A stretch of 64,000 nucleotides of DNA from Gimesia chilikensis (GTDB lineage Bacteria > Planctomycetota > Planctomycetia > Planctomycetales > Planctomycetaceae). The stretch is taken from contig NZ_CP036266.1 of assembly GCF_007744075.1 (NCBI RefSeq), positions 1,977,655 through 2,041,654 on the forward strand, in the 5' to 3' direction. Shown in pieces: positions 1 through 7,825 of this stretch; positions within the stretch are counted from its first letter, which is position 1; each line of letters starts with the position of its first letter. The position numbers and the translations under genes were made by a program. A model generated the notes under the pieces. It was not told where the DNA came from. It ran no database searches and saw only the letters and a program-made list of their open reading frames with translations.

Positions 1-358
1 TCGAAGCCGAAAAGACCCTTCGTTTTTGTTTCACCTCGCGGCGGGCATCACGCTTTTGTGCACCAAGATGCCGACGATGTACGTCGATCAATGTCTGACC
101 GACGATGGTCCGCAGCCAGATGAAAAACGTAGTAGCCGGATCGTTAAGATAATGTTCAATCCGGGTGGCCGCATCCAGGTAGGCTTCCTGCAGAATATCA
201 TCCGCATCAACACGTCCGAGCAGACGATGATCGAGACGAAAATTGACAATTCGCCATAACCGATCGCGGTAGCGGTCATATTCGTCCGCTAAAACACCCT
301 CCGGATTTTCTTTCAGCCGTTCCAGAAATTCCTGGGGGTCTTCCTGCTCTTCCAACAA
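1..358 (-). CDS. RNA polymerase ECF-type sigma-70 factor, N-terminal part (3' end cut by window edge)
   Basis: About 119 N-terminal residues of a sigma-70 family factor are visible; the C-terminal region 4 lies outside the window. Region 2 is recognisable: the segment V-DADDILQEAYL, followed by a basic stretch (WLRTIVGQTLIDVHRRH), matches the core-binding and -10 recognition helices of planctomycete ECF sigma factors. No ATG is available. An in-frame TAA lies just upstream, and the start is most likely TTG at 358 (a second TTG follows at 355), with GGAGG 8 nt upstream. The family directs core polymerase to stress or envelope promoters; its targets cannot be read here. No anti-sigma gene is visible on this side. 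Confidence 0.8.
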   Translation of the reverse strand, partial: MLEEQEDPQEFLERLKENPEGVLADEYDRYRDRLWRIVNFRLDHRLLGRVDADDILQEAYLDAATRIEHYLNDPATTFFIWLRTIVGQTLIDVHRRHLGAQKRDARREVKQKRRVFSAS

Positions 359-1117
359 AAATCTGTCCTCCCGAATAGTTACTGTTTAATCTCAGGCCTG
401 ATTCTAGTCGAATGCTTCCCGAAACAACAAGTCGCGTCTCAGGTTCGAAGAGAGGGATTATCACAATTCCACAGGCCCCTGGGGCAATGCGCAGACGAGA
501 GGCGATCCGTATCTCTTACGCATGATTCAAGCTGTTTGACGGATGACATTTAGAACATTGCCAGAAATTCAACTCGGGCCCCGGAACCGACGCCCCGAGA
601 TTCCTGCTTGAAAACAAAGCGGTCCAGCAGAAAGGTTCAGGATGACTCCATTGGTTTCTGAACTTGGATTCCACCAGCCATTTTATGGTCTGAGTAATTA
701 GGGACCTGTATTGGCCTGAACCTGAAACTGCATATCGGAATGAACGTCAGTGTTTAGCTACTGTTTTCGAAAGTCGTTCCAGATCAAACATAACGGATTT
801 CAAACCGGATCAAAGCAACTGATTGACTGGAGATGCCTTACGGGGGGTGATCGATTGAGAGACAGTCTGGCTCGCAGGCGACCAATTCTCCATGGATTCG
901 GTGAAGACTTGTTTTGCATTCTCCTGTAAGAGGGAGACACGCTATCTGGTAGAAGACCGCTGCAAATTCAGTCCATACCTGTAAATAGAGATGAGACCCT
1001 ATGGACGTATTCATTACTTTTCGGACTATGGCACACCACTTGCGACACTTTGAATTCAGGATATTGTTTCAAGAAAACAATTCAGCAGAATTTGATTACA
1101 ATTCTAAGGAGCGAGAT
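359..1117. other. Intergenic region between divergent sigma factor and stress operon
   Basis: About 760 bases with no convincing gene. It holds the upstream region of the minus-strand sigma factor gene and the sigma-54 promoter of the plus-strand operon (1029-1045). An AGACAGTCT inverted repeat lies at 860-868, about 160 bases before that promoter; the same nonamer recurs at 12604-12612 ahead of another sigma-54-like promoter. An ATG at 1001 is in frame with the first gene but lies upstream of the promoter, so I do not use it. Confidence 0.5.
1029..1045 (+). promoter_or_regulatory. Sigma-54 (RpoN) -24/-12 promoter of the CsbD/YqjD-like operon
   Basis: The sequence TGGCACACCACTTGCGA has the invariant GG (1030-1031) and GC (1042-1043) separated by exactly 10 bases, in full TGGCAC and TTGC contexts, which is close to the sigma-54 consensus. 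Transcription would begin near 1055, giving a leader of about 60 nt before the ATG at 1118, which has a good ribosome binding site. An NtrC-type activator gene lies at 10951-12426. Confidence 0.75.
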
Positions 1118-1567
1118 ATGGTTACTCGAGAAGAAATACGCGGTCATTGGAATGAATTGAGAGGTCGGATTGAAAAACACTGGAATCAACTGAGCCCTCA
1201 CGATCTGGATGGAGTTGAAGGAGAGACTGATCAGTTGGTGGGAAAAATCCAACAGAAAACCGGACAGGCTTCTACTGAAATCCGACAGGAGCTGGATTGT
1301 ATCGTCGACGATATGTCCAAGTCAGCTGCCCGTGCTACCGAAAAGCTGGGGGAAAACTTTGAGAACACGGTCAATAAAACTAAAGAACAGTTTCAGCATG
1401 CCTCCGAAGCGGCTCGCGCACAATATGAGCACTTAAATGAATCCATGCACAAAGGGTACCAGCAGGCGGAACAGACGCTGCGAAAGAATCCAGTGGAATC
1501 AGTTGCGGTTGCTTTTGGGACTGGCCTGATCGCAGGAGTTATTGTGAGTCTGGTCTGGCGCCGTTAA
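1118..1567 (+). CDS. CsbD-like / DUF883 (ElaB-YqjD type) membrane-anchored stress protein
   Basis: A 149-residue protein. The first 60 residues resemble CsbD-family stress proteins (GHWNELRGRIEKHW, then a GETDQLVGKIQ segment). The middle is a charged, alanine/glutamate-rich helix, probably coiled coil. The last 30 residues form an ElaB/YqjD-type tail: R-KNPVES, a glycine-rich membrane helix and a terminal arginine pair. In E. coli, DUF883 proteins are inner-membrane proteins that bind stationary-phase ribosomes; that role here is inferred. ATG 1118 is chosen because AAGGAG lies 7 nt upstream and a sigma-54 promoter lies inside the longer reading frame. It is the first gene of a six-gene operon. 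Confidence 0.85.
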   Translation: MVTREEIRGHWNELRGRIEKHWNQLSPHDLDGVEGETDQLVGKIQQKTGQASTEIRQELDCIVDDMSKSAARATEKLGENFENTVNKTKEQFQHASEAARAQYEHLNESMHKGYQQAEQTLRKNPVESVAVAFGTGLIAGVIVSLVWRR

Positions 1568-1621
1568 GAAACACGGTCCTATGCAGTAGTTAAACCATCC
1601 AATTGACATCAGGAGGTAAGG

Positions 1622-1924
1622 ATGATTCATCAATACGATGATCTTGAGATACGCTCGCAGCAGCGAGCGAAGTCTGTAACCGACAAAGTTGAGCAGGAGT
1701 CTGCTTCCGGTATGTGCCAGTATGTTGAAGAACAGCCCGTAAAATCAGTTTTTATTGGTTTAGGCGCAGGTCTTGGAGCAGGTCTGTTACTGGGCGCTCT
1801 CTTCAGGGAATCAACCAGATATCTCTATCATGAACCTGGTATCGCTGAACGGGTTGGAAATCAAGTTAAAGATTCCTTGTCTGAGATCTTTCCCAGTTCG
1901 TTTAAAAGTCATTTCAGATCCTGA
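1622..1924 (+). CDS. Small membrane protein with YqjD-like glycine-zipper helix
   Basis: A 100-residue protein of unknown function with a textbook AGGAGG ribosome binding site. The first 35 residues are polar. Residues about 38-60 form a glycine-rich hydrophobic helix preceded by EEQPVKSV, the same layout (charged residue, proline, small residues, G-x-G-x3-G) as the tail of the upstream CsbD/DUF883 protein. Unlike the others it continues about 35 residues beyond the helix, with an amphipathic stretch. It lies 54 bases after the previous gene in the same direction. It is probably a divergent DUF883 relative, but it may be lineage-specific. Confidence 0.75.
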   Translation: MIHQYDDLEIRSQQRAKSVTDKVEQESASGMCQYVEEQPVKSVFIGLGAGLGAGLLLGALFRESTRYLYHEPGIAERVGNQVKDSLSEIFPSSFKSHFRS

Positions 1925-1975
1925 GACGCAAAACTACTAGTCACAGACTGTAAGCTTTAACTGAGGGGGGGAGTG

Positions 1976-2458
1976 ATGAATCACGGGGGGCCAGGTCGCA
2001 GTGCAGAAGAGATCAGCCACTCCATGAAGCGGTTGCGTAACGAGCTTGATGGCGATGTGCATCAAATCAAGCAAAGTGCTGCGACCCTTTCTGACTGGCA
2101 GTATTACATCAGGAACTATCCCTGGATAAGTCTGGGAGGTGCAGCGTTAATTGGATATCTGCTTGTGCCTAAAAGACTAGAGATTCAGAGCCCCGATGCT
2201 GAAACGATCGAAAAACTGGCCCGTAAGAACCGGCTGGTTGTCGAGAATCAGCCTCGGAAACATGCTTCCAGAGGAGGGCTACAGACCGTTGCCTCGTTTG
2301 TAACCCGATTGCTTGTGAAAGCAGCTACCGCACAGTTAATGCACCATTTTGCCAATGGTATTGCATCACAAGAGCCAGCAAGTTCCTTTGCCGGCTCCGA
2401 AACCAGTTCTAACGGGGCAGGTGAGCATTTCAGCAGAATTATGGGCGATGGAGATTAA
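1976..2458 (+). CDS. Membrane-anchored protein with DUF883-like central helix
   Basis: A 160-residue protein with a polar N-terminus (SAEEISHSMKRLRNELDGDV, typical of DUF883 coiled segments). One glycine-rich membrane helix follows RNYPWISLGG at about residues 45-63. A basic/amphipathic C-terminal half contains a second weakly hydrophobic stretch. A GGGGGG purine run lies just upstream of ATG 1976; GTG 1973 is an alternative start. It is the third gene of the operon. Function is unknown; membrane association beside its YqjD-like neighbours is the safest statement. Confidence 0.7.
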   Translation: MNHGGPGRSAEEISHSMKRLRNELDGDVHQIKQSAATLSDWQYYIRNYPWISLGGAALIGYLLVPKRLEIQSPDAETIEKLARKNRLVVENQPRKHASRGGLQTVASFVTRLLVKAATAQLMHHFANGIASQEPASSFAGSETSSNGAGEHFSRIMGDGD

Positions 2459-2474
2459 ATTGAGGGCGTTACAA

Positions 2475-2690
2475 ATGTTAAAATATCAGTTGTATGATTC
2501 CAGATTATCAAAACATCTATTGAGAGATGTTACATCAACTACCCGGAGATCCGGTAAGCCAGATGATAATGATTCTGCCTTAATTGGTGCAGATTCAGCT
2601 ATTCGTCGACAGATTTCCAAACATCCAGCAATTGCACTCAATGTAGGTATTGCTACAGGATTTCTCCTGGGATGGCTGGTGAAGCGATGA
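2475..2690 (+). CDS. Short tail-anchored protein, YqjD/ElaB-like
   Basis: A 71-residue protein with a polar first half and a C-terminal helix introduced by SKHPAIALNVG and ending GWLVKR, the ElaB/YqjD tail signature. ATG 2475 is chosen because AGGG lies at suitable distance and it clears the preceding stop; ATG 2448 would overlap the previous gene. The next gene starts inside its stop codon (ATGA at 2687-2690), suggesting translational coupling. It is a size match for the last gene of the operon, which carries the same kind of tail. Function is unknown beyond probable inner-membrane anchoring. Confidence 0.7.
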   Translation: MLKYQLYDSRLSKHLLRDVTSTTRRSGKPDDNDSALIGADSAIRRQISKHPAIALNVGIATGFLLGWLVKR

Positions 2691-3127
2691 TTCGTAACAG
2701 CATGAAAAATCAGTCGCCAGATATAAGAGGTGGATTCGGCGATTTGATAGCAGATTTGATTTCACTTAGTGAACTCCAGATTGAGCTTTTGACCATTGAT
2801 TCCCGCGATGCCCTGCGCAAATCTATCTACCCTCTAATCCTGCTCTGCCTGGGTTTAGGCTTGATCGTTGGCGCCTTTCCCGTGATGTTGTTTGGCATGT
2901 CCTGGTGGCTTAGTGAGGTCACCAGTCTCAGTCTGGCGGGGAGTTGTCTGACCATGGCTCTATTGTCGCTGGCAGGGGCTGGATTACTGTTCTACCTGGC
3001 CCGAAAGGGGCTGGTCCACAGTCTGGGACATTTCAAACGAACTCGAGACGAGCTACGCAGTAATACGCAGTGGATAAAGAAAATTCTTTCTGAGAAGCAG
3101 TGTTATCATCAGACGTCAACCAGGTGA
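2687..3127 (+). CDS. YqjE-like / phage holin superfamily 6 (DUF1469 type) membrane protein
   Basis: A 146-residue protein with a short cytoplasmic N-terminus (FGDLIADLISLSELQIELL) and two adjacent hydrophobic segments at about residues 45-70 and 78-103, then a basic amphipathic C-terminus. This layout matches the YqjE / holin-3_6 family, which in E. coli is encoded next to the DUF883 protein YqjD. The ATG overlaps the stop of the preceding gene (ATGA); an upstream ATG (2672) and a downstream ATG (2702) are possible. Holin activity is not implied, since members outside phages are stress-linked inner-membrane proteins of unclear role. Confidence 0.75.
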   Translation: MIRNSMKNQSPDIRGGFGDLIADLISLSELQIELLTIDSRDALRKSIYPLILLCLGLGLIVGAFPVMLFGMSWWLSEVTSLSLAGSCLTMALLSLAGAGLLFYLARKGLVHSLGHFKRTRDELRSNTQWIKKILSEKQCYHQTSTR

Positions 3128-3167
3128 TGCAGAAGTCTGTATTACGCTTTAGTTAAGGATAGACATT

Positions 3168-3383
3168 ATGAATATGAATGCCACCAAAACTCAAAATACT
3201 TCAGACTATAATCAGAATCGTTCTCCGGTAACCGACGAGTTACCCAGGCAAGGTGAGCCATTAAATCCCTCCGACGATTTCATTGAATACGTTTCGGCTT
3301 ACGCTCGCCAGAAACCCGGCACTGCAGCTCTATGGTGCTTCGGAGTAGGGTTTATTCTGGGCTGGAAGCTTAAGCCCTGGTAA
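3168..3383 (+). CDS. Short tail-anchored YqjD-like protein, last gene of operon
   Basis: A 71-residue protein with about 45 polar residues followed by ARQKPGTAALWCFGVGF and a terminal GWKLKPW. This is the fifth protein in this operon with a proline-introduced, glycine-rich helix, and here it ends the protein. AAGGA lies 8 nt upstream of ATG 3168. Homology to ElaB/YqjD is by pattern only, since the N-terminal half is not recognisable. The gene ends 55 bases before the converging phosphodiesterase gene; no strong hairpin terminator separates them. Confidence 0.7.
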   Translation: MNMNATKTQNTSDYNQNRSPVTDELPRQGEPLNPSDDFIEYVSAYARQKPGTAALWCFGVGFILGWKLKPW

Positions 3384-3437
3384 GAATGACTCTTCGCTCT
3401 GAGGAAACTATTCTAATCAGGGGCTCGTTCAACAAAT

Positions 3438-4997
3438 TCAATCTTGCCGGGGGTATGGTTCTAAGATCGCACTTGCCCCCGGCTTTCTAAATGACTCGAC
3501 TCCCAGTATTTGTAGACAGATGGGAGTAATATCAGTTAACCGCAGGTGCTCCGGTAATTCAAAGTCAGTGGGTAAACCGGCGGCTATCAACGGAGCCGTC
3601 GAGTCCAGGTAGTGTAAGGATCCGTGTGAACCAGAGGGGTTACATTTCAGATCTGGCAGACAAAACTCCTTCCCGAGGCGGGCAGTAATCCATATGTTTC
3701 CCGTCTGCTGTGAAAAGCAGGTTGCGATTCGCTCAAAGGCATTTGGGTAAGTCTCAAATGTGATCAAACCGTCCGAATCAACTTGGGCATCAACTGCTTC
3801 CAGGTTTCCTTCCCAGAGCCAGGGGGTCCCATAGCAGTCCACCCCATCTCGTTTCTTCTTTACAGCCGGCTTGAATACCAGTTGCCCCCGGTCACTGGTA
3901 ACGACGTGGAAACCTGGCTGTTTACTTCCGTTAAGTCCATGGTCATCATCACACCAGATGACTTGATCGATATCCGGGCACTTCAGTAGACATTGAATCA
4001 CATCACGTCGATGCTCCCAGATTCCGGACTGCAAATAGATCTGGGCAGATCGCATGTTAGGGCAGACCATTAATTCTTCAGAGTTACTCCAGGGTTTACC
4101 CGCAGTTACAAGTTGGAACTCCTGAAGAACTTCATTCAGGTCAACTCCAGAGTCAGCATCCAGATCGCTTTGCGAATGATCACCTGTGATCAGGATGGCA
4201 AATTCTTCCAGAAAACGCGTGATTCCGCCCTCAGATTCGATCAGGGAGCCCAGAGTTTCATCAATAGCCTGGAGAATGTCGACTGCGTAAGTCGGACCTT
4301 TCTCATGACTGACAAAATCATTATTGGGGAAATAGGCCAGAGTGAAATCCGAGAAACACTTCTGCTGACTCAGAGCGAGCAGGTAGTCAGCCGTGGTATC
4401 GTCGTGAAATCCAAATCGATAGGAGAGTCCACCGCGAGCTGAGGGCAGGGAACCATAGAGGGGAGTCGAGACAAAATCACCCAAAAACATTGTATGGGGA
4501 CCCTGCATACTCTCGGCCAGTTCCACGCCTGGTGCCAGTTTTAGCAATAGTGGTGTTGTGGTTTCGTGTGTAACAGTACCCCGATACCACATATAATTGA
4601 TGACTGCATCAGACAATGAGCCATGCTGTTCTATCAGCTCAAAAATCGTGGGGACCAGGAGGCGTTCCATATTCAGTTTGATCTGAAAATCGTTGAGATA
4701 CTCTCCCATCCCCTCATTCATGATGGCTGTCAGGTCGGATCCAAAAAAGGCAACTTCATCCTTGGTCCGGTCATACCAGTAGGCGCCGGAAATTCCGTGT
4801 TCAAACGGGTATGCTCCTGTGGCTATCGTGCAGGTTGCAGCGGGCGTGATCGAGGGGAAAATGGAAGTACATTCCGAGCGAAATACTCCCTGATCTATCA
4901 ACTTGGACAGATTCGGAAGCCAGCCCTGTTCCAGTGCGGGTTGGACAACACGTGTTGCCAGGGCATCGATGACGATAAGTAGAACTTTTTTTTTCAT
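3438..4997 (-). CDS. Alkaline phosphatase superfamily protein (type I phosphodiesterase / nucleotide pyrophosphatase)
   Basis: A 519-residue protein without an obvious signal peptide. Metal and catalytic positions of the alkaline phosphatase fold can be placed: Asp11 in the opening VIDAL strand, Thr51 in FPSITPAA as the probable nucleophile, NDFVSHE, then TGDHS, and a C-terminal GSHGS histidine. The pattern fits type I phosphodiesterases (PF01663 class), which hydrolyse phosphodiester or pyrophosphate bonds of nucleotides or lipid head groups. The substrate cannot be assigned. It is convergent with the stress operon. It is transcribed alone, and about 325 bases separate it from the divergent ANTAR gene. 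Confidence 0.85.
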   Translation of the reverse strand: MKKKVLLIVIDALATRVVQPALEQGWLPNLSKLIDQGVFRSECTSIFPSITPAATCTIATGAYPFEHGISGAYWYDRTKDEVAFFGSDLTAIMNEGMGEYLNDFQIKLNMERLLVPTIFELIEQHGSLSDAVINYMWYRGTVTHETTTPLLLKLAPGVELAESMQGPHTMFLGDFVSTPLYGSLPSARGGLSYRFGFHDDTTADYLLALSQQKCFSDFTLAYFPNNDFVSHEKGPTYAVDILQAIDETLGSLIESEGGITRFLEEFAILITGDHSQSDLDADSGVDLNEVLQEFQLVTAGKPWSNSEELMVCPNMRSAQIYLQSGIWEHRRDVIQCLLKCPDIDQVIWCDDDHGLNGSKQPGFHVVTSDRGQLVFKPAVKKKRDGVDCYGTPWLWEGNLEAVDAQVDSDGLITFETYPNAFERIATCFSQQTGNIWITARLGKEFCLPDLKCNPSGSHGSLHYLDSTAPLIAAGLPTDFELPEHLRLTDITPICLQILGVESFRKPGASAILEPYPRQD

Positions 4998-5322
4998 TTC
5001 TGGACTGTCTTTCCATCCATTTCAGCTGGAGCCTCTGACTGCAGTATATCATTCTCTTCTACAGGTTGAGACTAGTATTTCGTTCCGTCAAGAGTAATCG
5101 AAGTCAGAATAAATTAAGTGCAACTGAAATGCCGTTTCATTAAAAATGAACAGAATTGTGAGTAATATCAGGTTAGATTTCAGGCTGTCTCAGCGGCAAA
5201 TTTTAAATTTACTTCGTCGGGTATGGCTTCTAATTAGATGTTTTGCTCTAATATGCTCTAGTTCCAATCATAGTCTGAATGAACTTACTGTTTAGCGGGC
5301 CATAAAAGCAGGATTCACAGTA
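4998..5322. other. Divergent intergenic region, phosphodiesterase / ANTAR regulator
   Basis: No gene is visible. A near-direct repeat TGCTCTA-ATA-TGCTCTA lies near 5243-5261 and a small palindrome TTCATT-AAA-AATGAA near 5135-5150, both AT-rich promoter-like sequence. No sigma-54 spacing was found ahead of the ANTAR gene. Confidence 0.35.
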
Positions 5323-5916
5323 ATGATCATGGAATCTCTTCAGATTCTCATTGCACATAGTAATCAAAAAACTCTGTCAATTATCAATAACGCGGTTTTA
5401 ACTCTCGGTCATAAAGTGGTCGATACTGTTGAAACAGGCGAGGCGCTGGTAAAATGTAGTGAGTCTCACCGACCCGATCTGGTGATAAGCGGGGTCAAGA
5501 TGCCGGACCTTGATGGGATCCGGGCATTGACACTCATCGGCTCAGAAACTCCGGTACCCGGAATCATCGTAACTCCCAAAAGTGATCTGGAACTGGTGGA
5601 GACTGCAGCTCTGGATCATATCATGGCCTGGCTGGTGGAACCAATTCGGACTGTTGATCTGGCACCAGCCATTCTGCTGGTTCACCGCCGCGCTCAGGAA
5701 TTTGCGGAACTCCGTAAAGAAAATCATGATTTACGTACGGCTCTGGTAGATCGGAAAACTATCGAACAAGCTAAGGGAATTCTGATGAAATCTGCAGGTC
5801 TGGATGAAGGAGAAGCCTTCAAACGGTTGCAGAAAATGGCATCGCGCAAACGAATTCGCTTGATTGAAATGGCGCAGGCTGTCATCCACGCAGAAGATGC
5901 CATCGATCTTAAGTAA
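5323..5916 (+). CDS. ANTAR-domain regulator with a degenerate (pseudo-)receiver domain
   Basis: A 197-residue protein. Residues about 6-120 have the layout of a response-regulator receiver, and residues about 138-192 form a good ANTAR domain (TIEQAKGILM...GEAFKRLQKMA...RLIEMAQAVI), an RNA-binding helical bundle used for transcription antitermination. The receiver lacks its key residues: the acidic pocket reads AHS instead of DD, the phospho-acceptor position in DLVISGVKMP is Gly57, and the conserved lysine is Glu106. The protein is therefore unlikely to be phosphorylated in the usual way and may dimerise or sense another signal. ATG 5329 is an alternative start. No ANTAR double-hairpin target was identified nearby. 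Confidence 0.85.
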   Translation: MIMESLQILIAHSNQKTLSIINNAVLTLGHKVVDTVETGEALVKCSESHRPDLVISGVKMPDLDGIRALTLIGSETPVPGIIVTPKSDLELVETAALDHIMAWLVEPIRTVDLAPAILLVHRRAQEFAELRKENHDLRTALVDRKTIEQAKGILMKSAGLDEGEAFKRLQKMASRKRIRLIEMAQAVIHAEDAIDLK

Positions 5917-5932
5917 GTTGTTTTCCTGATCC

Positions 5933-6208
5933 TCATTTGCCTCGAAATGAGATCAGGCTGAGCACGGCTACAAAAAGCGAGGCCCCGATAATTGACCATA
6001 GAATCGGAAACGGTTGATCGCCAAATTGAACCGTCAGTATTTCCGGTAATCCCAGCCCCTTCGACATCCAACTCCCCAGTAAGGCGCCAATGAAACCGAG
6101 TGCGATCGATGTCAGGCACCCCCCGCGAGAGTAACCTGCCAGAGATTGTCCTATACCTCCACAAATGGCAGCGACAATCAGCAATATGAGCAGTTCAAAG
6201 ATTCCCAT
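5933..6208 (-). CDS. GlsB/YeaQ/YmgE family (transglycosylase-associated) membrane protein
   Basis: A 91-residue, almost entirely hydrophobic protein with three membrane segments and the glycine-rich family pattern GGIGQSLAGYSRGG...GFIGALLGSW. The family is widespread, small, general-stress induced and of unclear biochemistry; the name transglycosylase-associated is historical. It lies 53 bases downstream of the DUF2254 gene on the same strand, probably in one operon. It ends 17 bases from the convergent ANTAR gene. Confidence 0.88.
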   Translation of the reverse strand: MGIFELLILLIVAAICGGIGQSLAGYSRGGCLTSIALGFIGALLGSWMSKGLGLPEILTVQFGDQPFPILWSIIGASLFVAVLSLISFRGK

Positions 6209-6261
6209 AGTTTTGTTTCCTTTTAAGTGCTTAAGTCAAAGTGCGCTGGCATCTTCAAGTT

Positions 6262-7623
6262 TCATGACTGCTTGTCCTGATCCAGGATTTCCGATAACTG
6301 CCGATACTTTGAACGGAAAGTTTCAAGATCTTGTTTTACAATATGCTGGTCGACGTACGCCGTCTGGAGCGCTTCAGCTTCACCACGGATGGCATGAATA
6401 TCGTCAGGGCGACTGGCATGATTGGTGATTTCAGTCAGTGCTTTCAGTATGGTCAGAGAGACGGCAGTGCTACTGGCACCATATTCACGAATCTGTCCAA
6501 ATGACTGAATCAATACTTCGGGAAAATCATCTGCCTCTGTGATCAGAACCCTCGCGACTGAATCATCGTCGCGACGAATCCGCACCGGTACTGACCGTTC
6601 AACCAGACGTCCCAATGCCCCTCCGAGTCTGTCGACACAGCTCATCGCTGTAAAAGGATCGTTAATGCCTGGTGACAGGGCTCGCAGTGCAATCTCAACC
6701 AGTTCACGAGCGGCATATCCCACATCCTGACGCGGAGTTCGTCGAGGGCCGACAATAATGACGCGATTCACCGAATTGGTGTAAGATGTAGTCATGTCCT
6801 CCGTCTTTTCTGTATCCCGTGGCAACCAGATCCGGGCCAGCAGCTTTTCCCGAGTCACGAAGTCCCCCGGTTTGCATAGAAGCTCAACGACGCCTTCAGC
6901 TTCACATGCCAGGGAAACCAGGCTTTCGCCATCAATTCCCTCGATATAACCTTCCGCTTGAGATGCGACTGTAATGTTGTTATCGCTTAACTCTGCACGA
7001 AGGTCCTCAATACTGAGTTTAGCTTCTTCTTCATCGGGACGTTCACCGATCCGTTCCGGAAATAGTCGATCTACGGCGAGATCCAGGTCGCGTGCTACCG
7101 CAGTGACGATTGTGGGAGCCTGAATGGCTGTCGCAACATGGTGGATAAACAGGATTAACATCCCCATACAGATTAATCCCAGAATTAATCCAACGGCCGT
7201 ACCCAGCTGTGGAGTGAATACATCCGTACCATTTTTACCTTCGCGAACGGTCTGAAGCACAAGCATGCAGTACAGGCTGGTTCCCACATACTGACCGATA
7301 ACAAGGTCTGCAATGCTGTCGCTCATGACGTTACGCACAAGTCTTGAACCGAACTGTGAGGAAGCAATCGACAGGGTCAGAACCGTGATTGAAAAGACGA
7401 CGCCGGCCAGTGCAATGGTGGCACCTGCCACTGAGGAAAGAGTAGACCGAGCTGCTTCTGCTGTGGTAGAAAACCAACTCAGTTCTCTGTTAGAGCTGGC
7501 AATCATCTCATCCAGCTGACATGTCCCCATTGCAAGTGCAATTGCGAATAATGACATAATTGAAGGGACAAACCAGAAACTGCTGCGAAAGGAATCCCAT
7601 AAATTTGCCAGACGTGCTCTCAT
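6262..7623 (-). CDS. DUF2254 domain-containing membrane protein
   Basis: A 453-residue protein. The N-terminus carries hydrophobic segments near residues 18-38, 65-90, 107-125 and 140-165, with the family pattern SSVAGATIALAGVVFSI and ASSQFGSRLVRN. A large cytoplasmic C-terminal half includes ALSPGINDPFTAMSCVDRLG, also typical of DUF2254. Function is unknown. Upstream, TTGACG-17-TAAATG resembles a housekeeping promoter. It probably heads a two-gene operon with the GlsB/YeaQ gene. The full length agrees with the family. Confidence 0.88.
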   Translation of the reverse strand: MRARLANLWDSFRSSFWFVPSIMSLFAIALAMGTCQLDEMIASSNRELSWFSTTAEAARSTLSSVAGATIALAGVVFSITVLTLSIASSQFGSRLVRNVMSDSIADLVIGQYVGTSLYCMLVLQTVREGKNGTDVFTPQLGTAVGLILGLICMGMLILFIHHVATAIQAPTIVTAVARDLDLAVDRLFPERIGERPDEEEAKLSIEDLRAELSDNNITVASQAEGYIEGIDGESLVSLACEAEGVVELLCKPGDFVTREKLLARIWLPRDTEKTEDMTTSYTNSVNRVIIVGPRRTPRQDVGYAARELVEIALRALSPGINDPFTAMSCVDRLGGALGRLVERSVPVRIRRDDDSVARVLITEADDFPEVLIQSFGQIREYGASSTAVSLTILKALTEITNHASRPDDIHAIRGEAEALQTAYVDQHIVKQDLETFRSKYRQLSEILDQDKQS

Positions 7624-7744
7624 AAGTTGGAAGAACTCCTCAGAAGGATTAGCCTGCCGTGTCTATTTTCATTTATTGGCAGATCGGTTTAGCGTCAATT
7701 TCAATAAATAGTATTCTAAGGTTCTGGTTTGGAGTTGTGACAGT

Positions 7745-7783
7745 AAAAAAACGCTGCAGTCGACAAATAGACGGCTGCAGCGT
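7745..7783 (-). terminator. Intrinsic terminator after the PRC-barrel protein gene
   Basis: On the minus strand ACGCTGCAG pairs with CTGCAGCGT (9-bp stem, 15-nt loop) and is followed by a run of six to seven T. It lies 43 bases past the stop codon at 7826. Confidence 0.85.
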
Positions 7784-7825
7784 CAGATTCTAAACCAGAT
7801 TAACTGGTTCAGTTGTGGACTTGAT

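Noticed and set aside
26-259. 77-codon plus-strand frame at the left edge
   Set aside because: It is antisense to the clearly conserved sigma factor region 2 on the minus strand.
1001-1117. Upstream extension of the CsbD/DUF883 gene
   Set aside because: The segment contains the sigma-54 promoter and a better start with AAGGAG lies at 1118.
2687-3127. Phage holin, hinting at a prophage
   Set aside because: No lysin, tail, capsid or integrase genes are near; the YqjE-like context explains the match.
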